From Phenylobacterium glaciei (lineage in GTDB: Bacteria; Pseudomonadota; Alphaproteobacteria; Caulobacterales; Caulobacteraceae), in NCBI RefSeq assembly GCF_016772415.1, contig NZ_JAGSGD010000002.1, positions 124,001 to 188,000 of the forward strand: 64,000 bases of DNA, in the 5' to 3' direction. The position numbers and the translations under genes were made by a program. Below, piece after piece: positions 8,019-16,793 of the stretch; the first letter of the stretch is position 1, and each line of letters begins with the position of its first letter. A model generated the notes under the pieces. It worked only from the letters and a program-made list of their open reading frames with translations, made no database searches and was not told where the DNA came from.

Positions 8019-9059
8019 ATGGGTGTGACGAAGAGTCTCGGAGCGGAAATGTCAGGGCAAGCGGCGAAGACCGTGATCGCGACGATGAACCGGATCGACC
8101 GGGCGACGAAGCGCACCCTGCGGGAACGCGAGCGCAAGGAGCGCCCGGCCGCCCGCGCCAAGAAGCCCGACACCACCGCGGCCAACGCGGCCAAGTACGA
8201 AAAGCTGGTCGAGAATCTCACTCGCGCCCACTGCATCAAATATGTCCGCAAGGACTGGACGACGATCGCCTCATTGGGGCTCGTGGAGCCCGCGCCGCGC
8301 ACCCACACCAAGGAACAGATCGCCCGCAAGAAGCTGGCCCGCTACGAGCCGGGCCTGATTGACGCCCTGTTTGGTTTGGGCGCGGATCGGCGCCGGGCCC
8401 TGGCCGAGGCGGTGCTGTCAGCCGCCAAGGAGGACGCCGACCTCTACAATCGCGGCAAGCGCGCCGCCGAGGCGCACAATCTCGACGTCAACCTGGCCTC
8501 CAGTGTGCTGGCCATGGACCTCGGCGCCATCGAGCAGACCCTGCGGATCAATCTCGACCTGGAGGCCATCACCCCGGCCCTGGAAGGCTTCGCCATCACC
8601 ATGCCGGCGACCGGTCGGATCATCGTCTATCTGGACGCGCTCGAGCTGGACGCCATTCCCGACGAGGCGATCATCGCCGTCGACAACGAGCGGGCGGGCT
8701 ACGCGGCCCTGCCGTTCTCCAACATTCAGGAGATGCACATCTCCAACGTCTGCTCCATCTCCCTGCGCATCGGGACCGAGGTGCTCTCGGTGGTGGGCGG
8801 CGAGGCTGTCGAGGTGGTGACCCGCGTGCACCTGCCCGGCCGCACGGGCGAGTACGAACAGCATCCGGTCCTCTATGTCCGCCTGCCCCACGCGGCCTTG
8901 TCGCGCATGGACCTGACCCGTCTGGAGCCGGTTTCCTGCATCACCGCCCTGGGCGGCCGCCTGGACTGGGACGGCTCGCGCGGCTTCGCCCCTATCCGCA
9001 TCGACGACCTGCGCCTCACCGACCCCACCGCCGCCGAGGCCTCACGCAAGGTGGCTTGA
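8019..9059 (+). CDS. Conserved hypothetical protein, function unknown
   Basis: A 346-residue cytoplasmic-looking protein with no signal peptide or membrane segment; I do not recognise the family. The N-terminal 60 residues are very basic (TKRTLRERERKERPAARAKK), suggesting nucleic-acid contact or a disordered tail. A helical middle (LIDALFGLGADRRRALAEAV) and a beta-rich C-terminal half follow. Two starts are plausible. ATG 8019 follows AAAGGG but lies within the palindrome ACCCATAATGGGT at 8012-8024. ATG 8049 has a well-placed GGAG. The open frame continues into the preceding transpeptidase gene but is not used there. The gene ends just before a large inverted-repeat element and faces the DUF2272 gene. 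Confidence 0.8.
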   Translation: MGVTKSLGAEMSGQAAKTVIATMNRIDRATKRTLRERERKERPAARAKKPDTTAANAAKYEKLVENLTRAHCIKYVRKDWTTIASLGLVEPAPRTHTKEQIARKKLARYEPGLIDALFGLGADRRRALAEAVLSAAKEDADLYNRGKRAAEAHNLDVNLASSVLAMDLGAIEQTLRINLDLEAITPALEGFAITMPATGRIIVYLDALELDAIPDEAIIAVDNERAGYAALPFSNIQEMHISNVCSISLRIGTEVLSVVGGEAVEVVTRVHLPGRTGEYEQHPVLYVRLPHAALSRMDLTRLEPVSCITALGGRLDWDGSRGFAPIRIDDLRLTDPTAAEASRKVA

Positions 9060-9065
9060 TTTGGG

Positions 9066-9174
9066 TCCTTCTCCCCTTGCGGGGTCGAGAGCGGCGCTTC
9101 GCCAAATCGTTGGCGAAACGCATAGCCGGGCTTGAGTAGCCCGGCTCGCTCTCGACCCCGCAAGGGGAGAAGGA
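9066..9174. repeat. Three-hairpin inverted-repeat element between convergent genes
   Basis: Perfect 28-base arms at 9066-9093 and 9147-9174 enclose two further hairpins. One is TTCGCCA/TGGCGAA at 9098-9117; the other is AGCCGGGCT/AGCCCGGCT at 9124-9146. The whole would fold as a cruciform-like three-way structure in RNA from either strand. It sits 7 bases after the stop of the plus-strand gene and directly against the stop codon of the minus-strand DUF2272 gene, so it probably ends transcription from both sides. The symmetry is read directly; the function is inference. Confidence 0.85.
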
Positions 9175-10449
9175 TCAGAGCGTGGGCGCCGGCGCGGGCG
9201 CTGACTCGTCCGCCGGTTCGTCGGGCTCATTTGACACAGCGGGATCGGGCGCGGGCGCTGGCGCCGCTGTGGGCGTCGGCTCGGGCGGCGGGGGCAGGGG
9301 CGCAGGTACGGGTTCCGGAGCCGGTGGCGGGCTCGGTGCGGGTGCGGGCTCCGGCGCAGGTAGGGCCGGCGGAGGTTCAGGCACGGGCGGTGGCGGCGGC
9401 GGGGGTGTCGGCTCGGGCGTCGGCGCTGGCGGTACGGGCGCGGGCTCAGGCGCCGGAGGAACGGGCGGTGGCGCAGGAGGCGCAGGCGGCGGCGCGGGCG
9501 CGGCCAACGTCGGATCGGGCTTCAGCACCAGCACCGCGATCCAGGCGATGGGCCGGCCGGTGGTGATTGGTCCGCCGGCGAGCGCCCGCTCGGTCTTGGT
9601 GACCGTATCGCCGACATTGCCGCCGATGGAGTGGACCACGTGCTTGGGCGCCAGGGCCACCTGGCTGACGATGTCGCAGTGGCTCTCGTAGGCATATGCG
9701 CCTTTGCTGGCCGAGGCGTTCTCCACCCCGGCCAGCACCTGCGGGAAGGACCGCACCGGGCTGGCGTTGCGCGAATAGCAGATCACATCGCCGACCCGCG
9801 GGGCGATCCAGCTGGGGTCGCAGGGCAGGTAGGCGTAGGCGCTGCGGCGGTAGCCATAGGCGTCGACGGCGGCCTGGATGTAGCCGGCGTGGGCGGCGGC
9901 CGTGCGGAACTGGTCGTTGGTCAGCCCCGCCCGCTTCATCACCGAGGAGACGAACACCGCCGACCAGGGCAGGGATGAGGTGGACGACCGCTTGATCGCG
10001 CCCGCGATGGCCCGCGCCGAGGGGGTGCCGACCCCGAACTTGGCGGTGGCGGCGTCGATATTGGACTTGCTGTTGGCCTTCAGGATCTGCGGGGCGCCGC
10101 CGCTGATCACCACTTCATACGGGAAGGTCAGCATGTTGTCGTAGCCGGTGAAGGCCCAGAACTGCCAAACGGCGTCCCAGGACAGCGAACCGGCCAGGGC
10201 GCCGTCCCCCTGCTTCTCGATCACCGCGTCGGCGGCGGTCTCCTTGACCCGGCCATAGCCGAACTTGGCCCACTGGTCGGTGGCCACCCGGGCGATCTCG
10301 GTCCCGATCGGCGGTGGTGCGCGGGTGGCGGCCGAGAGGCAGGCGGCCTTGAGCTCGGTGCGGTCGATGACGTAGCCCGCCGCGTGGGCGGGCGGGGGCG
10401 CGGCCACCACGCCGGTGGCCAGCGCGCCGGCGATCAGCAGGGCCCTCAT
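9175..10449 (-). CDS. DUF2272 domain-containing secreted protein with long Pro-rich tail
   Basis: A 424-residue protein with a signal peptide (MRALLIAGALATGVV, cleavage near AHAA). The central 260 residues match DUF2272 as I remember it: PWSAVFVSSVM, RVGDVICYSRN, ESHCDIV and HSIGGNVGDTV. This resembles an NlpC/CHAP-type papain-like fold in which the usual nucleophile Cys is a Ser. The last 120 residues are almost only Pro, Ala, Glu and Val, a likely wall-spanning or disordered linker. The start is the ATG that overlaps the upstream gene's TGA by four bases, showing coupling. A role at the cell wall is inferred only. Confidence 0.82.
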   Translation of the reverse strand: MRALLIAGALATGVVAAPPPAHAAGYVIDRTELKAACLSAATRAPPPIGTEIARVATDQWAKFGYGRVKETAADAVIEKQGDGALAGSLSWDAVWQFWAFTGYDNMLTFPYEVVISGGAPQILKANSKSNIDAATAKFGVGTPSARAIAGAIKRSSTSSLPWSAVFVSSVMKRAGLTNDQFRTAAAHAGYIQAAVDAYGYRRSAYAYLPCDPSWIAPRVGDVICYSRNASPVRSFPQVLAGVENASASKGAYAYESHCDIVSQVALAPKHVVHSIGGNVGDTVTKTERALAGGPITTGRPIAWIAVLVLKPDPTLAAPAPPPAPPAPPPVPPAPEPAPVPPAPTPEPTPPPPPPPVPEPPPALPAPEPAPAPSPPPAPEPVPAPLPPPPEPTPTAAPAPAPDPAVSNEPDEPADESAPAPAPTL

Positions 10450-11681
10450 GGCTGGCCTCCCGGGCAACCGGGCAGGAAGACCACATCGCAGGGCGGAGAA
10501 TAGGCCTCCTCGGTCAGGCCGACGTCTGAGGCCTTCAGTCGGCTGTTCTTGACCCAGGAGGTGCGCTCGGTGTCGTCCAGGCCCTCCTGGCCCAGGGCAT
10601 CGACGAAATAGACCGCGTCGCGGCCGATCTGGTAGCTGCGCGCGCCCGGCGAGGAGAAGGGCGTCACATTGGCGATCAGCCGGCGGGCCTGCCAGTTGGT
10701 CATCTGGCCGGCGCGCACCGTGGCCGCCAGGTCGGCGATCTGCGCTTCGGTCAGGGGCGGATAGTCCAGCGACCGGTCCAGGAAATAGGCGAAGTCCATC
10801 CTGGTGGGCGTGAGACCCGCTCGCGCATAGAGGTCGTAGTGGCGGGCGATGCGGCGGCCCAGATAGCCGTTCGGCCCCAGGAAATAGCCGTCATAGCCGG
10901 CGCGGATCTCCGGGTGACCCGCCAGCTTGGCGAAGATGATGCGGAAGTTCTCGCGGCGCTCGGAATCGTCGAACACCGGCTTGAGGATGGCCGCGGCGAC
11001 CGCGCACCAGCTGGGATCGGACTGAGCGATCAGCTGGTCAAGCAGCGGGCCTTCCTCGGCGAAGGCTTCGCGCACCATCGGCCCTGTTGTGGGGTTGGCG
11101 GCCAGGACGGCCAGCACCCGCTGGAAGGTGCAGCCATGGCCCGCCGTGGCCTTGTAAGGCCCCCAGCTGAAGATCGAGTCCGGGTCGGCGCTGGTGAAAC
11201 CCGAGCCCCGGTCCCAGTCCCAGAGCGTGCGGTCATAGTCCGGCGTCAGGGGCGCGGCGCCAAAGGCGATCACCTTGGCCCGGTCCAGGGGCGAGGGCAG
11301 GGGCTGACGACCCATGATCTTGGTCCACAGCTTCTCGTCGGCGGCCCCGACAGGTGTGGTCTTCTCGAACCAGCGTTTGTGGCAGCTCCGCAGAGCGGCG
11401 AACGCGTCGGCCGAGGCCTTGTCCAGCCGGTTGGGCGACATCTGCAGTGGGGCGGCGACGGCGGGGTCGACCTTCTTGCACCTCTCCAGCTCGCTGGCGA
11501 CGGCGGTGGAAAGCGGACTGATGAAGCCCCAGTTCGAATCCGTCAGCCGCCAGGTGCGGGCCTGGGCGCTGAGGTTCACATAGGCCGGGGCACGGATCAG
11601 CACGCCGGCGGCGGCCGGCAGGGCGCAGGCCAGCCAGACGCTCAGTCCGATGATCAGATGTCTGGAACGGCGCCACGCCAT
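10446..11681 (-). CDS. Secreted protein of unknown function
   Basis: A 411-residue protein with a clear signal peptide (SRHLIIGLSVWLACALPAAAG). I do not recognise the family. The mature part has several Cys residues (ELERCKK, LRSCHKR, GHGCTFQR, PSWCAVA and a C-terminal PPCDVVFLPGCPGG), which suggests disulfides. A segment SIFSWGPYKATAGHG loosely recalls lysozyme-like or chitosanase-like glycoside hydrolases. Translation is coupled to the downstream DUF2272 gene by an ATGA overlap, so the two products probably act together in the envelope. The ATG start is preceded by AGGGGG at a good distance and is preferred to a GTG nine bases upstream. Confidence 0.82.
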   Translation of the reverse strand: MAWRRSRHLIIGLSVWLACALPAAAGVLIRAPAYVNLSAQARTWRLTDSNWGFISPLSTAVASELERCKKVDPAVAAPLQMSPNRLDKASADAFAALRSCHKRWFEKTTPVGAADEKLWTKIMGRQPLPSPLDRAKVIAFGAAPLTPDYDRTLWDWDRGSGFTSADPDSIFSWGPYKATAGHGCTFQRVLAVLAANPTTGPMVREAFAEEGPLLDQLIAQSDPSWCAVAAAILKPVFDDSERRENFRIIFAKLAGHPEIRAGYDGYFLGPNGYLGRRIARHYDLYARAGLTPTRMDFAYFLDRSLDYPPLTEAQIADLAATVRAGQMTNWQARRLIANVTPFSSPGARSYQIGRDAVYFVDALGQEGLDDTERTSWVKNSRLKASDVGLTEEAYSPPCDVVFLPGCPGGQP

Positions 11682-11735
11682 CTCACGCACCCCCTAAGGT
11701 AGAGCGTCGCGCGCGAACCCGGTTACGTCAACGCT

Positions 11736-12845
11736 TCAGCTTCGCCATTTCAGGACGGCGGCCTCGACGGGATTGCGGAATGGACGGCCCTCCTTGCGGC
11801 TGGCGGTCCATTCGCGCTTGAGCTGCTGGTACCACTTGGCCTGGCGGTCGGCGTCGTCGATCCACAGTAGCGAGGGGTCGTAGCGCAGGCCCTCGTTCTG
11901 CAGGTTCACCATGTCGCCGTCCTGGCGCAGGAAGATCCGCGCGCCCCAGGCCACGAAGGGCTTGAGGAAGACGAAGGCCGGATGGTCGGACCAGACGATC
12001 TGGGTGATCTTGGTCTGGGTTTCGTTCACAGGCGTCAGGCAGGTGAGCGACAACACCTGACGCTTGCCGACGGTGACGTGCTCCCAACGCAGGCCGGGGA
12101 TGCGGAAGGTGATCTCGGTCAGCGGCTCGCCGCCCAGAATGGCGTAGGCGCGGCTGTTCTTCGAGGGCTCGTGGCGGACCATCGCGAAGCCGGCCTCGCG
12201 AGGCTCGAATTTCTTGGCCTTGTCGTGCTGGCTCTTGGCCGAACGCCACCACCACTGCTGGTGCACATAGGGCCCGTGGGCCGGGTCCATCAGCCCCACC
12301 ACCGCGTGGTCGATATGGGCGTCGAACACCATGCGGTCGACGAGCTTGGGCGCGCCGCCGACCACGCCGTCGAAGACCGGCGGCAGTTCGCTGGGCTCGC
12401 CGTCGAAGCGGGGATCTGAACTCACCCAGACGAAGACCAGGCCCTGGCTCTCGGCGGCCGGGTAGTGGCGCACCCGGACGCGGGAGGTATCCATCGCCTG
12501 CTCGGCCACCAGGGAGGGGATGGCGGTGCAGGCCCCGTCCGCTCCGAACCGCCAGCCGTGATAGGGGCAGGCCACCACCTCGCGGCCGTCGGCTTCCGTG
12601 GTGAGAACCCCCGCCGACAGCGGCGCGGCGCGGTGCGGACAGATGTCGCGCATCGCATGCACCACGCCCTTGCGGTCGCGATAGATCAGGACCGGTTCGC
12701 CCAGCAGTTCGTAGCGTTGCAGCTTGCCCGGCTTCAGGTCGCTGGAGAGCGCCGCGAAATACCAGATATCGCCCAGGAACCCGCGCCCGAACTTGGCGTC
12801 GCCGGCAGCGGGGGCTTTCGCGGTCTTGGTGTCACCGTCGGCCAT
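11736..12845 (-). CDS. Rieske non-heme iron oxygenase (aromatic ring-hydroxylating type), alpha subunit
   Basis: A 369-residue oxygenase. The N-terminal Rieske domain has CPHRAAPLSAG and CPYHGWRFG, the C-x-H...C-x2-H ligands of the 2Fe-2S cluster near residues 65-90. The C-terminal catalytic domain has a mononuclear iron site in AHIDHAVVGLMDPAHGP. The HQQWWWR segment next to it is typical of VanA/PobA-like and sterol or phthalate oxygenases, but the substrate cannot be read. It would need a separate reductase, and none is encoded nearby. It lies in a minus-strand run, 17 bases after the glucosidase gene. Confidence 0.9.
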   Translation of the reverse strand: MADGDTKTAKAPAAGDAKFGRGFLGDIWYFAALSSDLKPGKLQRYELLGEPVLIYRDRKGVVHAMRDICPHRAAPLSAGVLTTEADGREVVACPYHGWRFGADGACTAIPSLVAEQAMDTSRVRVRHYPAAESQGLVFVWVSSDPRFDGEPSELPPVFDGVVGGAPKLVDRMVFDAHIDHAVVGLMDPAHGPYVHQQWWWRSAKSQHDKAKKFEPREAGFAMVRHEPSKNSRAYAILGGEPLTEITFRIPGLRWEHVTVGKRQVLSLTCLTPVNETQTKITQIVWSDHPAFVFLKPFVAWGARIFLRQDGDMVNLQNEGLRYDPSLLWIDDADRQAKWYQQLKREWTASRKEGRPFRNPVEAAVLKWRS

Positions 12846-12862
12846 GGGGTCCTTGTAGCGCT

Positions 12863-14464
12863 TCAGGGCCGCCGGATGAAGGCCACGCCGTACGGACCTA
12901 GCTCGGCCCGTCCGGCCGCCGCCTTGGCCTGGATCAAACCGGGCAGGCCGACCGGTTCGCCTACCAGCCCGGCCTGCGCGAAGACGGCGGGCTCAGGGCC
13001 CATGTTGAACAGGCAGAGCACCTGCTCAGCCCCTTCCGTCCGCGTGAAAGCCAGCACCTGGCCTTCCGCCGGCAGCATCTCGATCTCGCCCCGGGTCAAA
13101 GCAGGCGAGGCCTTGCGCAGGGCGATCAAGGCCTTGGAGAAGGCGAGGATGGAGTTGCGGTCCGCCGCCTGGGCCGCCACGGTCAGGTCGCGGTGCTCGG
13201 GCGCGGACGGCAGCCAGGGCTTGGCGCTGGAGAAGCCGAGGTTCTCGCCGGGCGCCCAGGGCATCGGCGTGCGCGAGCCGTCCCGGCCCTTGGAGATCGG
13301 CCAATAGAGGTCGCCCACAGGGTCGCGGATCTCGATCCGCGTCAGACTCTGGGCCTGCGGCAAACCCAGCTCCTCGCCCTGGTAGAGCAGGGTGGTGCCC
13401 TTCAGGCTGAGCAGCAGGGCCAGCATCAGCCGTGCGATGGCCTCGCCGCCCCCGAACCGGGTGGCGGTGCGCATGATGTCGTGGTTGCAGAACGAGATGC
13501 AGGGCCAGTGCCCCGGATGCCGCGCCAGGGTCTCGAAATGGTCGCGGAAGATTTGGGGGTTCAGCTTGCGGGCGTGCAGCAGCACGAAGGTATAGGCCGA
13601 GTGCAGCCCGTCCTCCGGCGTACAATAGGCGCCGCAGCGCTCCTCCTCCTCAGAGAACTCCCCGAACACGAAGCGGTCGCTGTGGCCGTCCACGCGGGTG
13701 CGGATCTCGTCCAGCAGGGGGATGTTTTCCGGCAGGTTGCTATCGTTCAGGTGGACCTGCATCTCGCTGGCGTGGGCCCAGTGGTGGCGGGTCCGCTGGG
13801 CCGCAGGCACCGCCGGGTTGTCGGTCAGGGCGTCGTCGTGCAGGAAGGTGCCGGCCACATCCAGGCGGAAGCCGTCGATCCCCTTGGCCAGCCAGAAGTC
13901 CAGCACGCTGATGGCGGCCTCCTTGGCGTCGGGATTGCGCCAGTTCAGCTTGGGCTGCTGCCTGAGGAACTTGTGGTGATAGTGCTGCCGGCGCGCCGGC
14001 TGGTAGGCCCAGGCCGGGCCGCCGAACACCGACAGCCAGTTGTTGGGCGCCGTGCCGTCGTCGGCCGGTTCGGCCCAGACGTACCAGCTCGCCTTCTCCC
14101 CATCGGGCCCGCCGTCGCGGCTGGCCGCGAACCAGGCGTGCTCGTCGGAGGTGTGGGACAGCACCTCGTCCAGCATCACCTTCAGGCCGCGCCCGTGGGC
14201 GGCGTCGATGAGGGCCTCCAGGTCGGCCATCGAGCCGTAGTCGGGATGCACGCCCTCGAAGTCGGAGACGTCATAGCCCCAGTCGCGGTTGGGCGAGGGG
14301 TGGACCGGGGAGAGCCAGATGGCGTCGACGCCCAGGTCCTTGATGTAGTCCAGCTTGGCCGCGACGCCCTTAAGGTCGCCATGTCCGTCGCCATCGCTAT
14401 CGAAGAAGCTCCGCACATAGATGTGGTAGACGACCGCGCCCTTCCACCAGGGCGCGGCCGACAT
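12863..14464 (-). CDS. GH13 alpha-amylase family glucosidase
   Basis: A 533-residue glycoside hydrolase of family 13, likely an alpha-glucosidase of the oligo-1,6-glucosidase/AglA group. The four conserved regions are seen: DEVLSHTSDEH, GFRLDVAGTF (nucleophile Asp), FGEFSEEEE (acid/base Glu) and SFCNHDIMR (second Asp). There is no signal peptide, so it acts in the cytoplasm on imported oligosaccharides. The start lies one base after the stop of the upstream clpP-like gene, which implies co-transcription. No sugar transporter gene is adjacent. Confidence 0.92.
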   Translation of the reverse strand: MSAAPWWKGAVVYHIYVRSFFDSDGDGHGDLKGVAAKLDYIKDLGVDAIWLSPVHPSPNRDWGYDVSDFEGVHPDYGSMADLEALIDAAHGRGLKVMLDEVLSHTSDEHAWFAASRDGGPDGEKASWYVWAEPADDGTAPNNWLSVFGGPAWAYQPARRQHYHHKFLRQQPKLNWRNPDAKEAAISVLDFWLAKGIDGFRLDVAGTFLHDDALTDNPAVPAAQRTRHHWAHASEMQVHLNDSNLPENIPLLDEIRTRVDGHSDRFVFGEFSEEEERCGAYCTPEDGLHSAYTFVLLHARKLNPQIFRDHFETLARHPGHWPCISFCNHDIMRTATRFGGGEAIARLMLALLLSLKGTTLLYQGEELGLPQAQSLTRIEIRDPVGDLYWPISKGRDGSRTPMPWAPGENLGFSSAKPWLPSAPEHRDLTVAAQAADRNSILAFSKALIALRKASPALTRGEIEMLPAEGQVLAFTRTEGAEQVLCLFNMGPEPAVFAQAGLVGEPVGLPGLIQAKAAAGRAELGPYGVAFIRRP

Positions 14465-14465
14465 C

Positions 14466-15077
14466 TTAGGCCTCGTCCGCGCGGCTGATGATGCGCGAGA
14501 CGATGCCGTATTCCTTGGCCTTCTCCGCGCCCATCCAGAAGTTCCGGATCGTGTCCTTGACCACCTTGTCGTAGGGCTGGCCGGTCTCGCGCGCGATCAT
14601 GCGGTTGACCCGCTCGCGCATCTTCACGATCTCCTCGGCCTCGATCTCGATGTCCGAGGCCTGGCCGCGCACCCCGCCCGAGGGCTGGTGCAGCAGGAAG
14701 CGGGTGTTGGGCAGGCACAGCCGGTTTTCCTTGGGCGCGCCCAGATAGATGTGGGCGCCGGCGCTGGCGACCCAGCCGGTGCCGATCATCTTCACCTTGG
14801 GACCGCAGAAGGTGATCATGTCGTGGATGGTGTCGCCGCTCTCGACGTGGCCGCCGGGGGAATTGACGATCACCCGGATGTCGGCGTCGCTGTCGTTGGA
14901 CAGGGCCAGCAGCTGGGCGGTCACCCGCTCGGCCAGCCGCATGTCGATCTCACCGAAGATCAGCACGGTGCGGGATTTGTAGAGCCCGTTCTGCACCGGG
15001 CCCGCCGTCATCGGCATGTCGGGCTTGCGGGCGCCGTCTTCGCCCTCTTCGTCGTCGTCCAACCGCCAATTGCGCAT
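14466..15077 (-). CDS. ClpP-family serine protease (ClpP paralogue)
   Basis: A 203-residue ClpP-fold peptidase. The catalytic Ser is in [11 protein letters not shown] (about residue 110) and the His in [10 protein letters not shown] (about residue 135). An Asp in [10 protein letters not shown] aligns with the third member of the triad, so it should be active. It differs from housekeeping ClpP in having an acidic N-terminal segment ([14 protein letters not shown]) in place of a short propeptide, and [13 protein letters not shown] where ClpP has RDRFLSA. No clpX or tig lies nearby, so this is probably a second ClpP. The frame stays open upstream through the M20 gene, but the ATG at 15077 begins homology. 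It is followed one base later by the GH13 gene. Confidence 0.88.
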   Translation of the reverse strand: MRNWRLDDDEEGEDGARKPDMPMTAGPVQNGLYKSRTVLIFGEIDMRLAERVTAQLLALSNDSDADIRVIVNSPGGHVESGDTIHDMITFCGPKVKMIGTGWVASAGAHIYLGAPKENRLCLPNTRFLLHQPSGGVRGQASDIEIEAEEIVKMRERVNRMIARETGQPYDKVVKDTIRNFWMGAEKAKEYGIVSRIISRADEA

Positions 15078-15196
15078 TCGAAAGTCTCCAGGTCTCAAGT
15101 TGGACGGAACGTGCGTTGCGCCGCAGCGGATCGCAAGGTGTGCAGGGTTAAGATCGGCTGTTTTATTGGGGCAAACGGCTGGACGCGTCGTCGCGC

Positions 15197-16675
15197 CTAC
15201 CGCGCCGTCGTGGCGATCAGCCGGGCGTAGAACTGTACGCACTGCTCCAGGTTGGCCAGCGACAGGTGCTCGTTGGTGCCGTGGATCATGGTGGTGTCGG
15301 CCAGGGAGAAGGTCACCGGCTGGAAGCGGTAGACGTCCTGGGACACCCCGGCCAGGTAGCGGCTGTCGGTCCCGGCGGTCACCAGGCCCGGCGCGACGGG
15401 CGCCTTGGCGAGATCCCCCGCCACCGCGGCGATGGTCTTCCAGCCCAGCGAGGTCGTGGACGAGACCGGCGACGGCTCGTCCGGCGTCTTCGCCCAGGTG
15501 AGGTCCACGGGCAGGTCGCCGACCGCCGCCTTGGCCTTGGCCATCACCCCCGCCGAAGTGTCGCCCGGCGCGATGCGGTAGTTGATCCAGGCCGTGGCGT
15601 CCTGCGGCAGGACGTTCTCCTTGGGGCTGCCCTTCAGCATGGTCGGCGCGATGGTAGTGTGCAGCAGGGCCGCGCCTGCAGGGGTCGCCGCGGCCTGTTT
15701 CACGATCAGGGGCGAGAACAGCCAGCTGTTGGCCACCGCCATGCGGATCGGCAGGGGACCGCTGGGCGCCAGGCTGGTGAGCATGGCGGCGCCCGGGCCG
15801 GCGAACCTCATCGCGAAGGGCTGCTCGGCGATGGCGGTCACCGCCTTGGCCAGCGTCACCACCCCGCCACCGTCCGCGGGCGGCGCCGAGGAGTGGCCGC
15901 CCGGCGCGCGGGCCGTCACCTTCAGGGTGCCGTAGCCCTTCTCGGCCACCCCGATCAGCGCCACCGGTCCGCCGGTGATGGGATTGTCGGAGATCACTGC
16001 CTGGCCCTCGTCCAGCACGAACTGCGCGCGAATCCCCTTGGCCTTCATCCAGGCCGCCGCGGCCCGCGCGCCCTCGCCGCGCACCTCCTCGTCGTGGCTG
16101 GAGACGATCATCACCGTGCGGCGGGGCACAAAGCCCTGCTTGGCCAGGATCTCGGCGCCCTCGAACAGGGTCACCAGCGAGCCCTTGTCGTCCACCGCGC
16201 CCCGGCCCCAGACCGCGCCGTCGGCGATCTCGCCGCCAAAGGGCGGATGCTTCCAGTCGGCCTCTGTGCCCGGCGTCACCGGCACCACGTCCTGGTGGGC
16301 CATCAGCACGATGGGGGCCAGGGACGGATCGGACCCCTTCCAGGTGTAGATCAGGGTGTGGCCATCCACGACTTCGCGGCCCATGGCGGCGTGGGCGGCG
16401 GGATAGGTGGCCTGCAGCCAGGCGTGCAGCCGGTCCCATTCCGCCAACTGGTTGTCGGCCTTGTCCTGGTGGCTGACCGTCTGAATCTGAATGGCCTGCG
16501 ATAGGTGCAGAGCGGCTGACGCCCGGTCCACCTTCACCGCCGGCGCCAGCTTGATGGTCCCCAGGTCAGCCGCCGCCGGCGCTTTGAAGGTCGCGGTCCG
16601 CACCGCCACCACAGCCACCAGCAGGACCACGGCCCCGCCCAAGCCCAGGCCGATCTTCGCCAACCTTTTCATCAT
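15197..16675 (-). CDS. M20 family metallopeptidase, membrane-anchored
   Basis: A 492-residue zinc carboxypeptidase related to PM20D1/carboxypeptidase S. An N-terminal hydrophobic anchor ([18 protein letters not shown]) precedes the peptidase. The metal ligands and catalytic residues are recognisable: [13 protein letters not shown] (His), [13 protein letters not shown] (Asp), and [10 protein letters not shown] (Glu pair) near residues 130-200. A dimerisation domain follows in the middle. It is likely exposed in the periplasm and cleaves small peptides or N-acyl amino acids. About 120 bases separate it from the clpP-like gene downstream. Confidence 0.92.
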   Translation of the reverse strand: MMKRLAKIGLGLGGAVVLLVAVVAVRTATFKAPAAADLGTIKLAPAVKVDRASAALHLSQAIQIQTVSHQDKADNQLAEWDRLHAWLQATYPAAHAAMGREVVDGHTLIYTWKGSDPSLAPIVLMAHQDVVPVTPGTEADWKHPPFGGEIADGAVWGRGAVDDKGSLVTLFEGAEILAKQGFVPRRTVMIVSSHDEEVRGEGARAAAAWMKAKGIRAQFVLDEGQAVISDNPITGGPVALIGVAEKGYGTLKVTARAPGGHSSAPPADGGGVVTLAKAVTAIAEQPFAMRFAGPGAAMLTSLAPSGPLPIRMAVANSWLFSPLIVKQAAATPAGAALLHTTIAPTMLKGSPKENVLPQDATAWINYRIAPGDTSAGVMAKAKAAVGDLPVDLTWAKTPDEPSPVSSTTSLGWKTIAAVAGDLAKAPVAPGLVTAGTDSRYLAGVSQDVYRFQPVTFSLADTTMIHGTNEHLSLANLEQCVQFYARLIATTAR

Positions 16676-16793
16676 CCCGCCCCCAAGTGATCCCTGAGCC
16701 TAGGCTGTTCTCGCAAGGCGTGGAAAGGGCTGTGCTAGGCTATTGCCGCGCGCTTCGAGGAAACCATGACCAAGCTTCGCCGTTAGTCACCCC

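Noticed and set aside
9182..9691. A Gly-rich plus-strand frame resembling a PE_PGRS or silk-like protein
   Set aside because: It is the complement of the Pro/Ala-rich tail of the DUF2272 gene; Gly richness is the mirror of Pro codons.
14466..16439. A 657-codon frame that could suggest a ClpP fused to a long N-terminal domain
   Set aside because: The upstream part is an out-of-frame reading of the M20 gene plus intergenic DNA. ClpP homology begins at the ATG at 15077.
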